Assembly: GCA_017893485.1 (NCBI GenBank)
Contig: CM030366.1
Span: 188,835,947-188,899,946 of the forward strand
Direction of reading: 5' to 3'
DNA from: Hemerocallis citrina
Lineage: Eukaryota > Streptophyta > Magnoliopsida > Asparagales > Asphodelaceae
Length of the DNA: 64,000 nucleotides
Shown: positions 22,919 through 33,498 of the stretch, one piece after another
Layout of the letters: every line of letters begins with the position of its first letter
Position numbering within the stretch: position 1 is the first letter of the stretch
Position numbers and translations under genes: made by a program
Notes under the pieces: model-generated
Told to the model about the DNA's origin: nothing
Database searches by the model: none
What the model saw: only the letters and a program-made list of their open reading frames with translations

Positions 22919-25195
22919 TGTCTATATTCTCGTTTGTAATCGTATCCCAAAGAATCACATTTTATTGTCGTTAACGTGTCATTTGATACTTTAAAGGTAA
23001 TCAAACTATGGGACTTTAGTATCCAATAAATAAATATTTTTCTCTTGTAGGATACTTGGATGTCAATTATACTGGAAGTTTAACTAACAGAAAAAGTACA
23101 AGTGGCACATGTCATTTTCTCGGAAATTGTTTTGTATCATGGGCTTCAAACAAGCAAACTCTGTTACGCTATCCACTACCAAAGCTAAATACATAGCTGC
23201 AGGATCATGTTGTACATATGTATTATGGATGAAACTCACATTGGAAGACTACATAGTATTTCTCGATCACATTCCAAATAAATGTGAAAATACTAGTACT
23301 ATCTATATGACTATTGATGAACACATTATTATTCACTTTTTAGAGCAATAATCTTAATATAATTAGACATTTAAAAGCTCTATATGTGGTATTTAACTCT
23401 TATTTTCTCTTTTCCATAGGAAACAGCTTATAACAGCAAAACGAAGCAGATTTAGGACGTCAAGGATAATACACAGCAAACTGCAGAGGATCAGTCGACT
23501 GATGACCCAACACAGGCGACTGGACAGGAGAAGCTGAAATTCCACAACTCTCGTCACAGTCGACTTACTCTCAAAACCAGTCGACTGGTATGATCATATA
23601 GGAAATCTTCAGAAGTCTTGACTCAGTCGACTGGCCCGTAGATAAGTCGACTGGTCTGCGGCGGAGTAAACAGATAAGATATTCGAAGATACACCTGAAT
23701 CTGATTTCAAATCTATTTGAATCAAGATTTTATGCAGCGAATCAAATCTAAAGACAGGGTATTTTCCAAGTGGACGTGGTAAACAAATAAGGAAGGAAAG
23801 GAGAAAAGAGAAAGATATAAATCATCAAATCAAATAAAGAAGGTTTTGGCTGAAAGAGGGGAAACCCTAATTCTCAGCCGTATTCTATAAATATCAGAGA
23901 AGGAGCGTTATTCAGGCTCTCTCGGGGGGAGACGATCATCTATCTCTTGGACGCAACTTAATCACAAAGTTCCCAACCATCAAGTCAACCAGTGCATCAC
24001 TCCATCATCATCGAAGAAGGAGAGAGAAGATCCAGCAACCAGAAGGCAGTCGACTGTGTGACAGACAGTCGACCATATTGTCGGAATCCATTAGTTTATT
24101 TCTTCTTCTCTCTTTATTCTTTTATGTTGATCATGTATTTGAACTTGTTAAGCAATAAAAGTATTATTATGTGGAACTAATTTCATAGTTGGGGAGATCG
24201 AAACCGTAGTTATGTAGTGCTATATTCTTCTGAGATCTTCTAATTACTTATTGATTGAATCTGGTTGAATTGACATAGATTAATGATCATCAAACTTGGA
24301 TCTTGAAGTCTGAGAGCAGTCGACTGAGGTGAGAGCCAGTCGACTGACATACAGCACGTGAGAATATCAAGTTTATGTTATCATTTATCTAAATCTGTTA
24401 TATGAAGCATATTGAGACGACCGAATCTCGTGCCCATAATTTGTAACAAAGGAATCTTTAGGGGTTCTTGGTTCAATCAACTTAGAGGATCTAGATCTGA
24501 TACCAATTTCTAGAACTTTAAGTGTTTGTTCGTTTCCACTGATCTTATGTTTTCTTTAAGAACAACTTAGTAAATACTAGGCTGACTACTTGATGAAAGA
24601 AACGAATTAGAGTAGATACCATGCCTAATTCTTGGCTTAGGGAAACAATACTTTAAGGAGTAGATACCATGCCCTTGAAGTGAACAAACATGAGTAATTG
24701 GAAGTAAATTCAGAAGGTGACTTAGCATTACTAACTATTGGTGAAGATCAACAACCCAACTATTCAAGAGATATTGTGATTCAAACTCATCTTTCTTAGT
24801 TTAATCTTTTTAATTCTTTTAGATTTCTACAACAACCCTTCATCATTTTTTCTTAGTTTTATTGATTAGTAAGTTAAAGTCTACAATCTCTGTGGGATCG
24901 ACCCTTGCTATTACTACGATTCGATTCGTGCACTTGCGAGGTTTTATAATTTGTGTCTAGTTTTATCTATTTATTTAGGTAGCTAGATTCCAACAACAAC
25001 TATAATTGTAATCAACATAGTCATACAAAGCATATAGAAATTTGTTACCATTTTAATGAGGATAATTTCATTAAATGTGACATCATGCTTGAATATGTTC
25101 CCACTCATTTGCAGTTAGTTGTTTTTTTTAACAAAATCATTGAATGAAAAAAGTTTTAATTACTTACGAGGTGAATTGAATGTTATTGACATTTC
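22919..25195 (+). pseudogene. Sirevirus RT/RNase H remnant, split by a solo LTR
   Basis: The plus-strand text contains copia pol signatures in order: SYPKESHFIVV, YFKG, YPINKYFSLVGYLDVNYTGS, RKSTSGTCHFLGNCFVSWAS, then after a frameshift YIAAGSCCTYVLWM and DHIPNKCENTSTI. It breaks at 23314 at a solo LTR and resumes at 25004 with HTKHIEICYHF, DIMLEYVPTHLQ and RGELNVIDISA, the end of pol. Many stops make it dead. The exact resumption across the LTR, with an ACTAT duplication, confirms the nesting. Confidence 0.8.
23315..24998 (+). mobile_element. Solo LTR of the Athila family (plus orientation)
   Basis: It runs from TGATGAACAC to CCAACAACA, 1684 bp, against 1670 bp for the LTRs of the full element at 28171-38134. 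The duplication ACTAT is perfect (23310-23314 and 24999-25003). A TATAAATA-like box lies at about 23886. About nine GTCGAC-centred motifs occur between 23493 and 24345. No internal sequence remains, consistent with LTR-LTR recombination. Confidence 0.85.
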
Positions 25196-25501
25196 TGCTT
25201 GATTAATTGTTGTTTTTTCGAATTCTTTGTGTTTCCATTGGTCATTTTTAGCCCAACAAAAATATTTTATTTTTAAATAAAAAATGGATAAACGTAGTTG
25301 CAGTCGACTGCTAAAACACTAATTGACTGTCAAATTCACTACTACTTATGAAATTGACAGTCGATTGCAAATTCATCAATCTATTGTAAACTTTTTTTCA
25401 CGATTCGAAAGGTTCGTTTTTTTTCTTTTGTGCAGTTGACTGTCCCAAACACGGTCTACTGCAAGTATTAGTTTTTCTTAATTCTTGTCTATTATTCTCT
25501 A
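25196..25501. other. Sirevirus post-pol spacer with palindrome motifs
   Basis: No gene is seen. CAGTCGACTG-type motifs lie near 25300 and decayed ones (TTGACTGTC, GTCGATTGC) at 25330-25445. Confidence 0.5.
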
Positions 25502-25630
25502 CTAGTAATTTACACGTGCGATGCACATCTTCATAAATATATATGTTTTATAAAAAAAATCGACGTTGTCTGGCATCGAACCTAAATTTCTTTATATTAG
25601 TCATGCATGTGCATTGCACGTGTTTGCTAG
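25502..25630. mobile_element. Short element with two Helitron-like ends in inverted orientation
   Basis: The left end is CTAGTAATTTACACGTGCGA and the right end GCATTGCACGTGTTTGCTAG. Each has a hairpin (GTGCGATGCAC; TGTGCATTGCACG) followed by CTAG when read outward. The 129-bp unit thus behaves like a foldback element made of two Helitron-3'-like ends. Its left half is shared with 21129-21233. Confidence 0.35.
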
Positions 25631-25731
25631 GTTACAATGCATATGTTTATTTGGTTACATGAAGTTTGTTTGGTGACAAACTTTCACATTAAAATAGTAA
25701 AGATATGACATGTGATGTCCAGAATACCCTT

Positions 25732-25880
25732 TATATATCCCTCTTGTCCTCATAGGCCTCATCTCTCAAAACCCTAGCCTCCCTTCTTCTACAAACCCAT
25801 CAAAGCTCTCAAATTTCTCATCTCCTCTTTCAAATTTTGTTGGGTTCAATTGAAGGTTTTCAGATTTCATATTATTTCAA
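25732..25880 (+). promoter_or_regulatory. Promoter-like leader of the plus-strand third ORF
   Basis: TATATA (25732-25737) lies about 145 bases before the ATG at 25881. Between them is a pyrimidine-rich leader with AAACCCTAGCCTCCCTTC. The left-edge homologue has the same arrangement on the opposite strand. Confidence 0.4.
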
Positions 25881-26895
25881 ATGGCCTCCAACCCATATCA
25901 CAATGACTCTTCGTCTTCATTTGTTCCTAAATCTTCCAAATCTAAGAGCAAGCAACCCGATACTTCTAAATTTGTGGTCATTTATGATATCATGTTTAGA
26001 AACCAAACTTGTGCCGATCTCTATTTCAATCTCTTAGCCAATAAATCGGTAGTTCCTAATAAAACTTGATAAACTTGTGGAAAATTTTGAGAGGTTGGTT
26101 AGAATTCTTAAAGGTTTTGAGTGAGATAAATATCTAGCAACTGAAAGCAACCACTCCGAGTTTTTTACTATCAATTTTATGCTAACATGATTTTTGACTC
26201 AGAAAAACTTTTCATTAAATCCTTAATCCTTGGTAAACCCGTTGATCTCACAATCTCCTACTTGAAAACCCGCTATTCTCTTCATGATGATGATATTGAT
26301 GCATATCATCTTTGGTTTTGATACTCTTCAATACAAACCTGGTCATGACCATAACTTCATTTTTGGTATGGTATTCAAGCCAAATGTGTGGCCTACCAAG
26401 AAACCTAAGCCTATCGAATTTACCATGTTTCTCGCATTCTTAATAAAATCATAAATGTCAATATTTGGCCCATGGTCAATGACAAGAACAACATCCGTAT
26501 AGATCAATCTTTCATTCGTGTTCTTGTTCTTTGCGAGTAAAATTTTGGATCGCTCCTCATTTATTATCCAAACCATGATTTTCGCTCCTACTCGTACTCG
26601 TTCCCTTCGATTTAGCACTCGCATTTACAATCTTACTATTGATTCCGGCAATCCTACTAGCAAATACTATCTTAGCAAGCCCAACAAACCAATCAACCCA
26701 TCTCAAATGGGTATTGGAGTGTCTATGACCAGGAGATCTCTTCAGAAAAAATCTAAAACATCTTTGCATGAACATTCCTTCGATGCGATCGATGAAAGTT
26801 TTGACCATATGGAGGATCGCATGCATCAATATTGTTGGAATTTGTGGAATCAAATACACGATAATGGGTTGAAGAAGATTGGCAAGAAGGAGTAG
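25881..26895 (+). pseudogene. Sirevirus third ORF, frameshifted
   Basis: The start MASNPYHNDSSSSFVPKSS matches the left-edge copy in layout (basic, Ser-rich), followed by MFRNQTCADLYF. The frame fails at about 26068 and is scattered with stops to 26500, where NIRIDQSF-like text matches the other copy. The C-terminal 125 codons (26518-26895) are open and include a basic stretch and a His/Glu-rich tail. It lies after the end of pol and before the 3' LTR, in sense orientation, the place where Sireviruses can carry an env-like gene. I see no signal peptide or anchor, so I do not call it env. Confidence 0.55.
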
Positions 26896-28147
26896 TGTCA
26901 AAGTGGGAGCAAGTAGCTCAACAGCAACCTATAGCTGTAGGCAGCAATATGCGGTTGACCGCACATTGTGCAGTCAACCGATCTGTACATGCTCTCAAGC
27001 CGAGAGCTGTACATTCGACTGCACAGTCGACCGTCTTGCCCTCTGGAACATTCGAAGGAAAGATCAGTCGACCGCACGGTCCATCGGTTCGCTCTCTATT
27101 TGATCCCTGTACAATCGAAGGACATGAGCAATCAACCGTCTAAGTTAGTGGTCGAACGGGGCACTATTGGATCTGTGGCTGAGATCTAATATGATGTAAA
27201 CCTATATATATTGTATTGAGTCCAATTTTAGGGTTATGAGAAAGTGTGTTATATCATAATGGATAGATCTATCAACTATTAGAGAGAGAGAGAGGAGGGG
27301 GGGATAGAGATAAACCCTACACCTTGGAGATGAGTTCTTGAGAGATTGTAAAAATTGCAAGAGTGCCTCTGCGCAGGAAAATAGCCATTGCATTAGGTGA
27401 ACCTCGAGAAAATCTCGTGTGTTCTTATGTGTTGGCTTTTGATTTCTTTTCTTCTTTTACTTTTGATTCTATTGTTTTGCATCTCGTTGGTGAGTTATTC
27501 CGCACTTAGAACTCAACAAATATTACCTTAACATTCTAGACTATGTGAGCAACAAAGATGGATGAAAGCCGCTTCCTTATTCCTTTCGATCTAGTAGTGA
27601 TGAAGCAGATGACAACGAAGGAAACCTCGGTGACGGAAGTAGGGATGGAAATAGGGAGGAAAATGAGGAGGAGGATGGGTGTGAAGATGAAGATGATGAC
27701 AATGAGAAGTAGCTCCCTTTTGATATGTTGCAAAAGGGGAAGAATTTGGGGGCTTGAAGAATTTTTTGATCTATCCTTACTTTTATTTATACTTTATAAG
27801 CTTGGTGCTTTATCGTATTTTTTATTTCACTATATGAAAGGTTATCCTATTATGGACTTGATCTTTCAAATGTTATGTCGTGTGTAAGTCCTTTTGATTG
27901 GAATGAAATATTTTGTTCTTAATTCATATTGCTCCATTATTGATAAATGTTTCTGAGAAGTTTTACTTTATGATTGATATAGGTTGTGTGTGCATATTTT
28001 TCTCATATAAGACATATCATCTCATTCATACACACTCACATGCTCTTATAATTTATTTTATATTCATGTATTAAATGGGAGTATTGGATTAAGGGGAGAT
28101 GTACCTTAAATACTTAGTGTGTTTTCTCTATACCAAAATGAAGAGAT
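26896..28147 (+). other. Sirevirus 3' untranslated region with purine tracts
   Basis: No convincing gene is seen. GTCGACCG/GTCAACCG motifs cluster at 26950-27140. A (GA)n run is at 27281-27297. Purine tracts AAAAGGGGAAGAATTTGGGGG (27735-27755, written here as adjacent AAAAGGGGAAG and TTTGGGGG) and TTAAGGGGAGATG (28083-28097) fit the multiple polypurine tracts known in Sireviruses. The small frame at 27558-27887 is not supported. Confidence 0.45.
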
Positions 28148-28170
28148 TGTTGACTCTATGTATTGTGTGT
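28148..28170 (+). mobile_element. Sirevirus 3' LTR, first 23 bp
   Basis: It begins TGTTGACTC like the LTR at 3299-4286, is cut by the Athila insertion, and continues at 38140-39014. Bases 28166-28170 (TGTGT) are the Athila target duplication. Confidence 0.65.
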
Positions 28171-29840
28171 TGTTGTGCAATCTAGCAACCTAAACAAAGA
28201 GATAAAACTAGACACAAATTAAAAACCTCGCAAGTGCACGAATCGTTTATAAAAGCGTAGCAATAGCAAGGGTCGATCCCACAGAGATTGTAGACTTTAA
28301 CTTACTAATCAATAAAAAGAATAAGAATCATATAGAGTTGTTTTAAAAGTCTAAAAGAAATAAAAAGATTAAAATTAAATTAAGAAGTGTTGAATCACAA
28401 ATATTTATGAAGTAGTTGGGTTTAGATCTCCACCAATAGTCAGTAATGCTAAGTCACCGTCTGAACTTCTTCTTATTACTCATGTTTGTTCCCTTTAAGG
28501 GCATGGTATCTACTCCTTAAAATACTGTTTCCCTAAGCCAAGAATTAGGCATGGTATCTACTCTAATTCGTTTCTTTCATTAAGTGTTTAGCATGGTATC
28601 TACTAAGTTGTACTTAAAGAAAACATAAGATCAGTGGAAACGAACAAACACTCAAGGTTCTAGAAATTGGTATCAGATCTAGATCCCTTAAGTTGATTGA
28701 ACCAAGAACCCCAAAAGATTTCCTTGTTACAAATTATGAACACGAGATACGGATCGTCTCAATATGCTCATATAACAGATTCAGATAAATGGTAATGCAA
28801 ACTTGATATTCTCAAGCTCTGTATGTCAGTCGACTGGCTCTCACCTCAGTCGACTGCTCTCAGAGCTTCGAGAACAAGTTTGATCATCATCAATCTATAT
28901 CACTTCATTCAGATTCAATCAATAAGTAAAATAGAAGAATTCAGAAGAACATAGCACTACATAACTATGGTTTCAATCTACCCAACTATGAAATTAGTTC
29001 CACATAATAATACTTTTATTAATCAACAAGTTCAAATACATGACCAACATAAAAGAATAGAAGAAGAAGAAATAAACTAATGAAGTCCGGCAATGAGGTC
29101 GACTGGCTGTCACACAGTCGGCTGCCTTCGAATACTTGATCTCCTATCTCCTTCCTTGATGCCGATAAAAGTGCTTCTTGTTGATGACTCTGGAACTTGT
29201 GATTCGGTGATTAGGAACGTGGAAGAAGAGAGAGAGCCATTCATGCTTCTTGGTTGGTATTTATAGAACACGGCTGAGGAATTAGGGTTTCCCCTTTTTT
29301 CAGGAAAGTCCCTCTCTTTTTATTATTTCTTTCCTTATTTGATCGGCGATTTATATCTTTCTCTTTTCTTCTTTTATTCCTTATCTGCTAACCACATGCT
29401 CTTGCCAATCCCCTGTCTCTGGCTTTGATTCGTTGGAGAAGTTATTATTCGCATATAGCCTGGGTTTGGATAAATTTAGATTTAGATTCGGCTGCATCTT
29501 ATCCTTTCACTCTGCCGCATACCACTCGACTGCCTTGGATGTAGGTCGACTGGTACTGAGATATCTGTGGCTTCACGATTTTTCGGTCAAGTCGACTGGT
29601 GTTTGGGGAAGTCGACTATGCCGAGGCTTAGCAAACTCTCTGTCCGGTCGACTGGCTGAGGAATTAGTCGACTGATCTCTGCTGTAGTCTGTATTGGTCT
29701 GGAATCTGCTTTGTTTTGCTGTTATCGGCTGTTTCCTATTGAAAAGAGAAAATAAGAGTTAAATATCACATATAGAGCTTTTAAATGTGCATTTATAATA
29801 AGATTATTGCTCCTAAATGTGAATATTCTTGTGTTCATCA
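28171..29840 (-). mobile_element. Athila 3' LTR
   Basis: It runs TGTTGTGCAATC to TTCATCA on the plus strand. The minus-strand promoter box TATAAATA lies near 29269. Eight GTCGAC-centred motifs occur (28826-28855, 29098, 29529-29672), several as AGTCGACTGG. Confidence 0.92.
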
Positions 29841-29859
29841 AATACCCCCAAACTTAGAT
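29841..29859 (-). other. Athila polypurine tract
   Basis: AATACCCCCAAACTTAGAT on the plus strand gives a TTTGGGGGTATT tract on the minus strand, touching the 3' LTR. The identical 19 bases recur at 30622-30640. Confidence 0.8.
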
Positions 29860-30825
29860 TTTTGCTTGTCCTCAAGCAAACTAGAATTATGAACAAAGGT
29901 ATCTTTATAATAATGACAGCCTTAACCACCTAGAGTTCTTATTATGTGAGTATCAACATATAAAAATTCAAACAATTTCAGATAAAGTAAAACTAAACAT
30001 ACCTACTTTCTCCAGTGCAATTGTTTAGTCATAATCCCCAGACTCAATCATATTTGTCATGCAATTAATGTAGTTATAGTATGCGACTACTCAATCTGTG
30101 ATTATCCCCTCTTCTCTACTACAAACCGAGTAGCAAACTAGAGTTTTTTTTTTTTTTTTTTTTTAGTCTCTTCTCTAAAGTTGTCACTTGCCTTTTTACG
30201 CGAATGCGAAACATTGGTGATGAATCCACCCGGTTACTCAGCAAGTCACAAACTCTAACGTGCTTTGCATACTCATATTTCAAGTTGCCGTTTGACGTAA
30301 AGGTAAACATTGGTGATGAATACCCCTAGTTACTAAGCACTCAAAACATTGGAGTAGATTGACTTTATTCAAATATATATATATATATATATATTTTATC
30401 ACTCTATTTACTTAAACTCAATTTAGGACTAGATTTAAAGAGAATAATCACCAGAAAAAGGTATCACATTTGTTTATTATGTATAATCGCATGACTTATA
30501 TAACTTTGTAGGGAACTATGAAACTCAACAATCCTAAAGTAAATAAGTATCCTTCTTCTTACTTTATAAGAAATTGTTTATCCTAAAAAAAAAAATTCAA
30601 AAGACTCTATAAAATAACCCTAATACCCCCAAACTTAGATGGAACATTGTCCTTAATGTTCGAAAGAAAATTTAAAAATAGGCATGTGTCACATCTAGTA
30701 AGGAGAGACTGAAAATAAAAGATAAAATGAAAGAAACTAGAGGGAAAGTGTAAATACTCCCCTGAAAAATTGGGTTGCCTCCCAATAAGCGCTGTGTTTT
30801 CTGTCTTCAGCTAGACATGATGAGT
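29860..30825. other. Athila 3' non-coding region
   Basis: No env-like gene is seen. It contains a T18 tract (about 30147-30164), a (TA)n run at about 30373-30394, a duplicated GAAACATTGGTGATGAAT/GTAAACATTGGTGATGAAT segment (30206 and 30303), and a second copy of the polypurine sequence at 30622-30640. Confidence 0.6.
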
Positions 30826-31917
30826 TCATGCGATGTATTGAATGGTTTGAAGATTCACATCTTCCTCTTGCGCTTCTAGACTCATCTCTATGTATGGCTT
30901 TGCTCTATGCCCGTTCACCTTAAATGTTTGATTCTTTTCTTGGCTATGAACCTCCAATGCACCATGTGGAAAGACTCTTGTGACGATGTATGGCCCATAC
31001 CATCGTGACATAAGCTTGCCTGGAAAAAGTCTCAATCTTGAGTTGTATATCAATACTTTCTGTCCTTCATAAAACTCCTTCCTTGCTAGCTGTTTGTCAT
31101 GGTACAACTTTGTCCTTTCCTTGTACAATTTTGCATTTTCGTATGCATCGTGCCTCAACTCTTCAAGCTCATTCAGTTGCAATCTTCTTTTGTCACCTGC
31201 TTGTTTCATATCAAAATTGAACCTTTTGATGGCCCAATATGCTTTGTGTTCCAACTCCACTGGTAGATGACAGGCTTTTCCAAAAACCAAACGGTATGGT
31301 GACATGCCGATGGGTGTTTTGTAAGCCGTTCGATAGGCCCATAATGCATCGTTCAAGCGCAGCGACCAATCCTTCCTCCTTGTGTTGACTGTCTTTTCCA
31401 AAATTCTTTTGATTTCTCTGTTGCTAATCTCCACCTGCCCACTAGTTTGAGGATGATATGGGGTGCCCACTCTATGTGTGATACCATATTTCTTCATCAA
31501 AGAAGCAAATGAAAAGTTATTAAAGTGGCTCCCTCCATCACTAATTATTGCTCGTGGTGTACCAAACCTAGTGAAAATGTTCTGCAAAAACTTGACAACA
31601 ACTTTGTGATCATTAGTTTTTGAGGGGACAGCCTCGACCCATTTAGACACATAATCCACACCAACAAGTATATATAAATAACCAAATGAGTTAGGAAAGG
31701 GACCTATGAAGTCGATTCCCCAAACATCAAAAAGCTCGATCACTTGGATGTTTTGCAGTGGCATTTGATTTCTAGAAGAGATGTTTCCTATCCTTTGGCA
31801 TTTGTCACAAGTCCTGCAAAAAGAAAAAGCATCTTTGAATACTTTAGGCCAATAAAATCCAGATTGCAATACCTTGAGTGCTGTTCTTTTTGGTCCAAAA
31901 TGTCCTCCACATGCCTA
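30826..31917 (-). pseudogene. Athila integrase
   Basis: This segment lies downstream of the third stop (TAG at 31915-31917), in the same frame as gag and RT. The C-C half of the zinc domain is CRTCDKCQ. The core has [10 protein letters not shown] (Asp), [11 protein letters not shown] (Asp) and [11 protein letters not shown] (Glu), so the catalytic triad is complete. The C-terminal domain includes [20 protein letters not shown] and [16 protein letters not shown]. It is 347 codons from the first Met. Confidence 0.88.
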
Positions 31918-32013
31918 TTGGTGGCAATGTTGTAGAATATTCAGTAGTTCTTCTTCTGCCACACATCTTCTTATAATTTGATCAGGACAAAATTTGAACA
32001 AATAAGGATCATC

Positions 32014-33498
32014 TCAATAATAGTGCTTGCACATAGCCACCAGTCTCTTTCGTTCCTGACTTGTCATACCTGGAGGGAAAACATGAGCAGTGAGATAATT
32101 TACAATGTCAGCAAACCATGGAAAATTTAAACAGTGAGATACCAGTCGACTGGTCCTGTTACCAGTCGACTGTCCCGAGGATAAGTTTATTTCAAAGAGA
32201 TGTTCATCTGGGAAATTTTCATTAAGTGGCGGCACAATTCTTTCTTTCTCCTGTAGTAGCCTGGACATGTGATCTGCAACAACATTGTCGCTTCCTTTTT
32301 TATCTCTAATCTCAAGATCGAATTCTTGAAGCAAAAGCACCCATCTGATCAACCTAGGCTTAGCATCTTTTTTCGCAAATAAATATCTCAAAGCAGCATG
32401 GTCAGTAAAAACAATAACTTTAGAACCAATCAAATATGATCTGAACTTCTCTACAGCAAAAATAACAGCTAACATTTCTTTTTCAGTAGTAGAATAATTT
32501 AGCTGTGCATCGTTCAAAGTTCGAGAAGCATAGTAAATAACATGGGGTTTCTTATTGATTCTTTGGCCTAACACAGCCCCTAAAGCATAATCACTTGCAT
32601 CACACATTAGCTCAAAAGGGTGGTTCCAATCTGGTGCCATGACAATAGGTGCAGAAATGAGAAGATTTTTCAATGTATTAAAAGCATTTGTGCATTCTTC
32701 TGTCCATACAAACTCAACATCCTTAGCCAATAAATCACAAAGGGGTTTGGAGATTTTTGAGAAATCTTTTATAAATCTTCTATAGAACCCTGCATGTCCA
32801 AGAAAACTCCTAACACCCTTAACTGTAGTGGGAGGTGGTAGTTTTGATATTATATCGATTTTCACATTTATATTTGATATTATATCGATTTTCGCTTTGT
32901 CTACCTCTATGCCTCTTTTGGATACCACATGTCCCAACACAATACCTTGTTGTACCATGAAATGGCACTTTTCCCAATTCAGCACTAAATTGCATTCTTC
33001 ACATCTCTTAAGTACAAGCTGCAAATGGTTAAGGCAGTCATCAAAACAAGATCCAAAAATACTAAAGTCATCCATAAATACCTTAATGAACCTTTCCACC
33101 ATGTCTGAAAATATACTCATCATGCATCTTTGAAATGTTGCTGGTGCATTGCACAATCCAAAGGGCATCCTCCTGTATGCAAAAGTACCAAACGGACATG
33201 TAAAAGTGGTTTTTTCTTGATCTTCTGGAGCAATAGCAATTTGATTATAACCACTATAACCATCTAAGAAACAATAATGACTATATCCTGCTAATCTTTC
33301 TAACATTTGATCAATAAAAGGAAGAGGGAAGTGATCTTTCCTGGTTTCGTTATTCAATTTTCTGTAATCAATGCAAACCCTCCATCCTGTGGTCACTCTT
33401 GTCGGGATAAGCTCATTCTCTTCATTTGTCACCACTGTGACTCCACTTTTCTTAGGCACTACATGTATAGGACTTACCCATTTGCTATCTGAGATAGG
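32014..33498 (-). pseudogene. Athila reverse transcriptase and RNase H
   Basis: This is bounded by in-frame stops at 33499-33501 and 32014-32016. RT motifs: [40 protein letters not shown] and [10 protein letters not shown] (both aspartates present). RNase [48 protein letters not shown]. Between them KIDIIS occurs twice because of a 30-bp tandem duplication (about 32842-32901). After RNase H, two motif-derived segments (QSTGNRTS) lie in a linker at about 32140-32175. Confidence 0.9.

Noticed and set aside
25881..26895. Envelope gene of a Sirevirus
   Set aside because: The position fits, but no signal peptide, cleavage site or anchor is visible; called third ORF instead.
27558..27887. 109-codon plus-strand frame
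   Set aside because: Met/Lys-rich start from purine-rich 3' UTR sequence of the Sirevirus, with no similarity recognised.
29433..29675. 80-codon frame repeated at 37727-37969
   Set aside because: Identical because both lie in the Athila LTRs; no coding evidence, and it spans the GTCGAC cluster.
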